Source: Rubrobacter sp. (GTDB lineage Bacteria > Actinomycetota > Rubrobacteria > Rubrobacterales > Rubrobacteraceae). From it: DNA of 5,500 nucleotides. The translations under genes were made by a program, and so were the position numbers. Shown piece after piece: positions 3,563 through 5,500 of this stretch. Position 1 is the stretch's first letter. Each line of letters starts with the position of its first letter. The notes below the pieces were generated by a model. It saw only the letters and a list, made by a program, of their open reading frames with translations, was not told the DNA's origin and made no database searches. Location: positions 1 to 5,500 of the forward strand of contig JADDPV010000057.1 of assembly GCA_016781705.1 (NCBI GenBank). Direction: 5' to 3'.

Positions 3563-5133
3563 GCCGCCCGACGAAGGGATTCGACGAGGCGTACCGCGCC
3601 CTGGGGCTCGGGGAGCCGTCCCGCAACGGCCACGCGGGAAGCGGGGCGGCCGCCAACCCGCTGCTCGCGGGCCGGGTGTTGCTCGGGGACGCGATGGTGA
3701 ACGGCGTCGAGCCCCCCGAGGAGCTGGAGCCGGGGATCCTGCTCAAAGGCAAGGTCCACCACGTGTTCGCCGCCGGGGGCCGGGGCAAGACGATGCTCGC
3801 CCTGTGGCTGGCCAAGAGGCGCATCGAGGCCGGGGAGCGCGTCGCGTACTTCGACGACGAGAACGGCCGCAGGACCGTCAGCGAGCGCCTGCAGGACATG
3901 GGCGCGGACCCCGCCAAGGTGGACGAGAACCTGTTCTACGTTCCGTTCCAGGACCTCCCGTTGACCGCCGAGGGCAGGCACCACTACCGGGAGTTCCTCG
4001 AGGTGGTCGAGCCGAGCCTGATCGTGTTCGACTCCTGGATCTCCTTCCTCGCGAGCGCCGGCCTGAACGAGAACGAGAACACGGACATACAGACCTGGTG
4101 CTCGGCTTACACGCAGACGCCGCGGGCGCTGGGGATCGCCGTGGTCCTCCTCGACCACGTGCCGCACGAGGGGAGCAGGGCGCGCGGGGCGTCGAGGAAG
4201 CGAGACGAGGCCGATGTGCAGTGGCAGCTCTACAAGACGCAGGACTTCGACCGGACCACCGTGGGGGAGATCGCCCTGCACCGCGAGAAGGACCGCGACG
4301 CCTGGCTGTCCCCCTCGGTGACCTTCTCGGTCGGCGGCACGGAGGACGGCAAGCTGGTGTTCGAGCGCAGCGCCGGGACGATCGAGGACCCGAACCCCAC
4401 GGGCGGGCTCACGCCGAACGCACGCAAGCTCCTGGACGTCCTCAGGGAGAGGTTCGCGCTGACCGGGGCCAACGCCAGCGAGTGGGCGAAGGCCGCCAAG
4501 CTCCAGCGCCAGGCCGTCTACAGGGTCAAGGACTCCCTCATCGGGGGCGGCTACGTCCGTCAGGAGGGGCAGCGCTATTACCCCACGAACGACCCGGACG
4601 GGGGGCGCGAAAGTGTAACGCCGGACCCCGGACAACCGGGCCTCGATGTTACACCGGGACCGGACAACGAAGGGAGAGGTGTAACACCACCAGTCGGTAG
4701 CGATGTTACATCCGAATCCCGCTTGGATATGGGGAATAACGGAGACGTGTCACACGGTGTAACACGGCGTAACATCGGCGGATGTTACACCGCGGCGGAG
4801 GGTGTAACACCCTGTAACACCCCCCTTAAGGGGGTTACAGGTGTTACACCGCCCGGCACATCCCTCGAGGATGAGTACGACCGCAAGGCTCTGGAGGCGT
4901 TGAGACACGGCAACGGACCCCGCAAGGCGCTCTCGCACCACAAGGCGAACGGGGTGCCGTTCGAGCAGGTGGTCCGGTCGGTGATGCACTACCTGGGGCG
5001 TCGCCACGACGACGTGGACGACTGGGAGGCGGCGGTGATCCGCGCGGTCGGCGTCCTGGGACGGGAGGAATCGGTCTCCGCCCCCCTCGACCCTTCCCAG
5101 CGCAAGCCCGGCGACGACGTGGAGGTGTTCTGA
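3559..5133 (+). CDS. RepA/KaiC-like replication ATPase with winged helix and iteron-bearing linker (524 aa)
   Basis: Translation most likely starts at GTG 3559, which overlaps the previous stop (GTGA) and has GGAGG 8 bases upstream. Residues 40-275 are a RecA-fold ATPase of the AAA_25/RSF1010 RepA type. Walker A is AAGGRGKT (71-78, Lys77), Walker B is LIVFD (Asp158), and VVLLDHVPHEG (196-205) with RGASRKRDEADVQW (209-222) matches the conserved sensor and arginine region. Such proteins form hexamers that unwind or load at plasmid origins. Residues 284-342 resemble a winged helix (LTPNARKLLDVL, ASEWAKAAKLQRQAVYRVKDSL, GGYVRQEGQRYY). Residues 350-435 are a low-complexity linker with repeated GVTP/DVT, encoded by a cluster of DNA palindromes. 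A C-terminal helical domain (437-503) follows. Fusion of ATPase and DNA-binding domain could combine helicase and initiator roles, separate in RSF1010. The stop overlaps the next ATG (TGATG). The ATPase call is firm. Confidence 0.88.
   Translation: MSRPTKGFDEAYRALGLGEPSRNGHAGSGAAANPLLAGRVLLGDAMVNGVEPPEELEPGILLKGKVHHVFAAGGRGKTMLALWLAKRRIEAGERVAYFDDENGRRTVSERLQDMGADPAKVDENLFYVPFQDLPLTAEGRHHYREFLEVVEPSLIVFDSWISFLASAGLNENENTDIQTWCSAYTQTPRALGIAVVLLDHVPHEGSRARGASRKRDEADVQWQLYKTQDFDRTTVGEIALHREKDRDAWLSPSVTFSVGGTEDGKLVFERSAGTIEDPNPTGGLTPNARKLLDVLRERFALTGANASEWAKAAKLQRQAVYRVKDSLIGGGYVRQEGQRYYPTNDPDGGRESVTPDPGQPGLDVTPGPDNEGRGVTPPVGSDVTSESRLDMGNNGDVSHGVTRRNIGGCYTAAEGVTPCNTPLKGVTGVTPPGTSLEDEYDRKALEALRHGNGPRKALSHHKANGVPFEQVVRSVMHYLGRRHDDVDDWEAAVIRAVGVLGREESVSAPLDPSQRKPGDDVEVF
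4612..4850. repeat. Twelve 11-bp palindromes (GGTGTWACACC): candidate iterons / replication origin
   Basis: Copies lie at 4612-4622, 4645-4655, 4678-4688, 4702-4712, 4746-4756, 4756-4766, 4766-4776, 4781-4791, 4801-4811, 4811-4821, 4831-4841 and 4840-4850. The exact form is GGTGTAACACC or its complement (4678, 4801, 4840); variants such as GATGTTACATC and CGTGTCACACG keep the dyad by paired changes. Centre-to-centre steps are 33, 33, 24, 44, 10, 10, 15, 20, 10, 20 and 9 bases, many near whole helical turns. Copies fall in two reading frames (GVTP versus CYT, CNT or RNI) and use AT-ending codons rare elsewhere in the window, so selection is on the DNA. The embedding in a replication gene resembles the lambda origin inside gene O. 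The clustering is seen directly; origin function is inference. An operator array is the alternative. Confidence 0.82.
4812..4840. repeat. Inverted repeat with CCCCCTTAAGGGGG core
   Basis: A perfect 14-bp palindrome at 4821-4834 is flanked by CTGTAAC (4812-4818) and GTTACAG (4834-4840), with two or three unpaired bases on the left arm. Both flanks are also copies of the 11-bp motif, and full copies at 4801 and 4840 border the structure, so almost the whole 4801-4850 stretch has dyad symmetry. It could extrude as a cruciform or place bound proteins symmetrically within the candidate origin. Confidence 0.7.
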
Positions 5134-5500
5134 TGGACTCCCGGGGCGTCCGCCTCGCCGCCCGCGCCCTGGGGGTCAGGCTCGCCGTGACGAAGGCTGG
5201 CGGGCTCGCAGCGGAGCCCGCCAGCCGCCTGACCCCCGAGCTGCGGGAGGCGATCCGCGCCTCCCGCGAGGACCTTCTCTACGGCGTCCTCCTGGGCGAC
5301 GCCCTGCGCTACGTCGCGGTCGAGCGCCACGTCGAGGGGGCGGACCCGGGCGCCGTCCTCGACGCCCACCAGGACGAGATCGACGCCGCTTACCTCGCAA
5401 GGGACTGGCCCGCCTACCGGGCGGCCATCCGGGGGTTCGTCAGGGCGGGGCTGCGTGAGATCGAGCGAGCGAAGCGGGCGATGGAGAAGGCCGCCGAATC
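5133..5500 (+). CDS. TubC-docking-like N-terminal domain protein, partial at the window end (at least 122 aa)
   Basis: The gene starts at ATG 5133, sharing its A with the ATPase stop (TGATG), with GGAGG at 5121-5125 seven bases upstream. It remains open to the last base, so the C terminus is missing. Residues 5-52 (GVRLAARALGVRLAV, then LTPELREAIRASREDLLYGVL) resemble the small TubC N-terminal docking fold. That fold mediates protein-protein contact in polyketide/peptide synthetases, but the same pattern also occurs at the start of replication and primase-linked proteins of plasmids and phages, which fits here better. Residues 53-122 are helical, with DWPAYRAAIRGFVRAGLREIERAKRAM near the end of what is visible (two segments). 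Translational coupling to the ATPase suggests it docks to a replication protein. A strong nested inverted repeat lies within its first third. The domain match is moderate, the role inferred. Confidence 0.75.
   Translation, partial: MDSRGVRLAARALGVRLAVTKAGGLAAEPASRLTPELREAIRASREDLLYGVLLGDALRYVAVERHVEGADPGAVLDAHQDEIDAAYLARDWPAYRAAIRGFVRAGLREIERAKRAMEKAAE
5171..5237. repeat. Nested perfect inverted repeat (11-bp outer and 13-bp inner stem)
   Basis: The inner stem GGCTGGCGGGCTC (5195-5207) pairs perfectly with GAGCCCGCCAGCC (5214-5226) around a 6-base loop. The outer stem GGGGGTCAGGC (5171-5181) pairs perfectly with GCCTGACCCCC (5227-5237). Thirteen unpaired bases (5182-5194) bulge on the left arm only. 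All of it is inside the coding sequence of the last gene (codons about 13-35). No T-tract follows, so it is not a simple terminator. It could be an RNA attenuator, a single-strand or conversion origin, or a protein site. Confidence 0.75.

Noticed and set aside
3421..4635. Long minus-strand open frame opposite the ATPase gene
   Set aside because: It is Pro/Arg/Gly/Leu-rich antisense shadow of a GC-rich gene whose plus-strand product has clear Walker motifs.
4612..4850. CRISPR array
   Set aside because: Repeats are only 11 bp, spacing is irregular and often zero, and the region is an open coding frame.
4578..5007. Minus-strand open frames across the iteron region that also show repeated GVT residues
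   Set aside because: The repeats arise because the DNA motif is palindromic and reads similarly on both strands; there is no ribosome site and no domain.

Overview
The window is GC-rich (codon third positions are nearly all G or C) and densely coded. Most genes have a strong GGAGG-type ribosome binding site, and GTG starts are frequent. This fits a high-GC bacterium, perhaps an actinomycete such as a Rubrobacter-like organism, but that placement is inference. The gene content (Cro/C1-type regulator, primase zinc-finger protein, RepA/KaiC-like replication ATPase, topoisomerase VI A-like protein, SWIM zinc-finger protein) points to the replication and control module of a plasmid, integrative element or phage-like element. 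I see no integrase, relaxase, capsid gene, tRNA, rRNA or CRISPR array.

Layout. From 2020 down to 6 a leftward operon encodes, in order of transcription: a SWIM/zinc-ribbon protein (1505-2020), a 91-residue conserved hypothetical protein starting inside the previous stop codon (1230-1505), a Spo11/topoisomerase VI A-like TOPRIM protein with a candidate catalytic tyrosine (256-1158), and a 65-residue unknown (6-203). Positions 2021-2242 are an AT-richer divergent control region. Rightward genes follow: an XRE-family regulator (2243-2554), a -1 frame helical extension with no usable start of its own (2527-2886), a stand-alone CHC2 primase zinc-finger protein (2972-3562), a RepA-like ATPase with a winged helix (3559-5133), and a TubC-docking-like protein that runs off the window (5133 onward). 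The last three overlap at their stop and start codons (GTGA, TGATG), so they are translationally coupled.

Three non-gene signals stand out. (1) Positions 4612-4850, inside the ATPase gene, hold twelve copies of an 11-bp palindrome, consensus GGTGTWACACC. They are read in two reading frames, so the DNA rather than the peptide is conserved. This looks like an iteron-type replication origin embedded in the replication gene, as in the lambda O gene. (2) Positions 2521-2567 have the canonical layout of a programmed -1 ribosomal frameshift: GGGAAAA in exact phase, a 5-nt spacer and a 12-bp perfect hairpin. It would fuse the XRE domain to the helical extension as a 214-residue protein. (3) Positions 5171-5237 form a nested inverted repeat with an 11-bp outer stem and a 13-bp inner stem, at the start of the last gene.

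Working model (inference): the XRE protein, in short and frameshifted long forms, controls the module. The ATPase, through its winged helix or a partner, acts at the embedded iterons and loads or unwinds DNA. The CHC2 protein contributes to priming, and the leftward TOPRIM protein acts on DNA topology or breakage.
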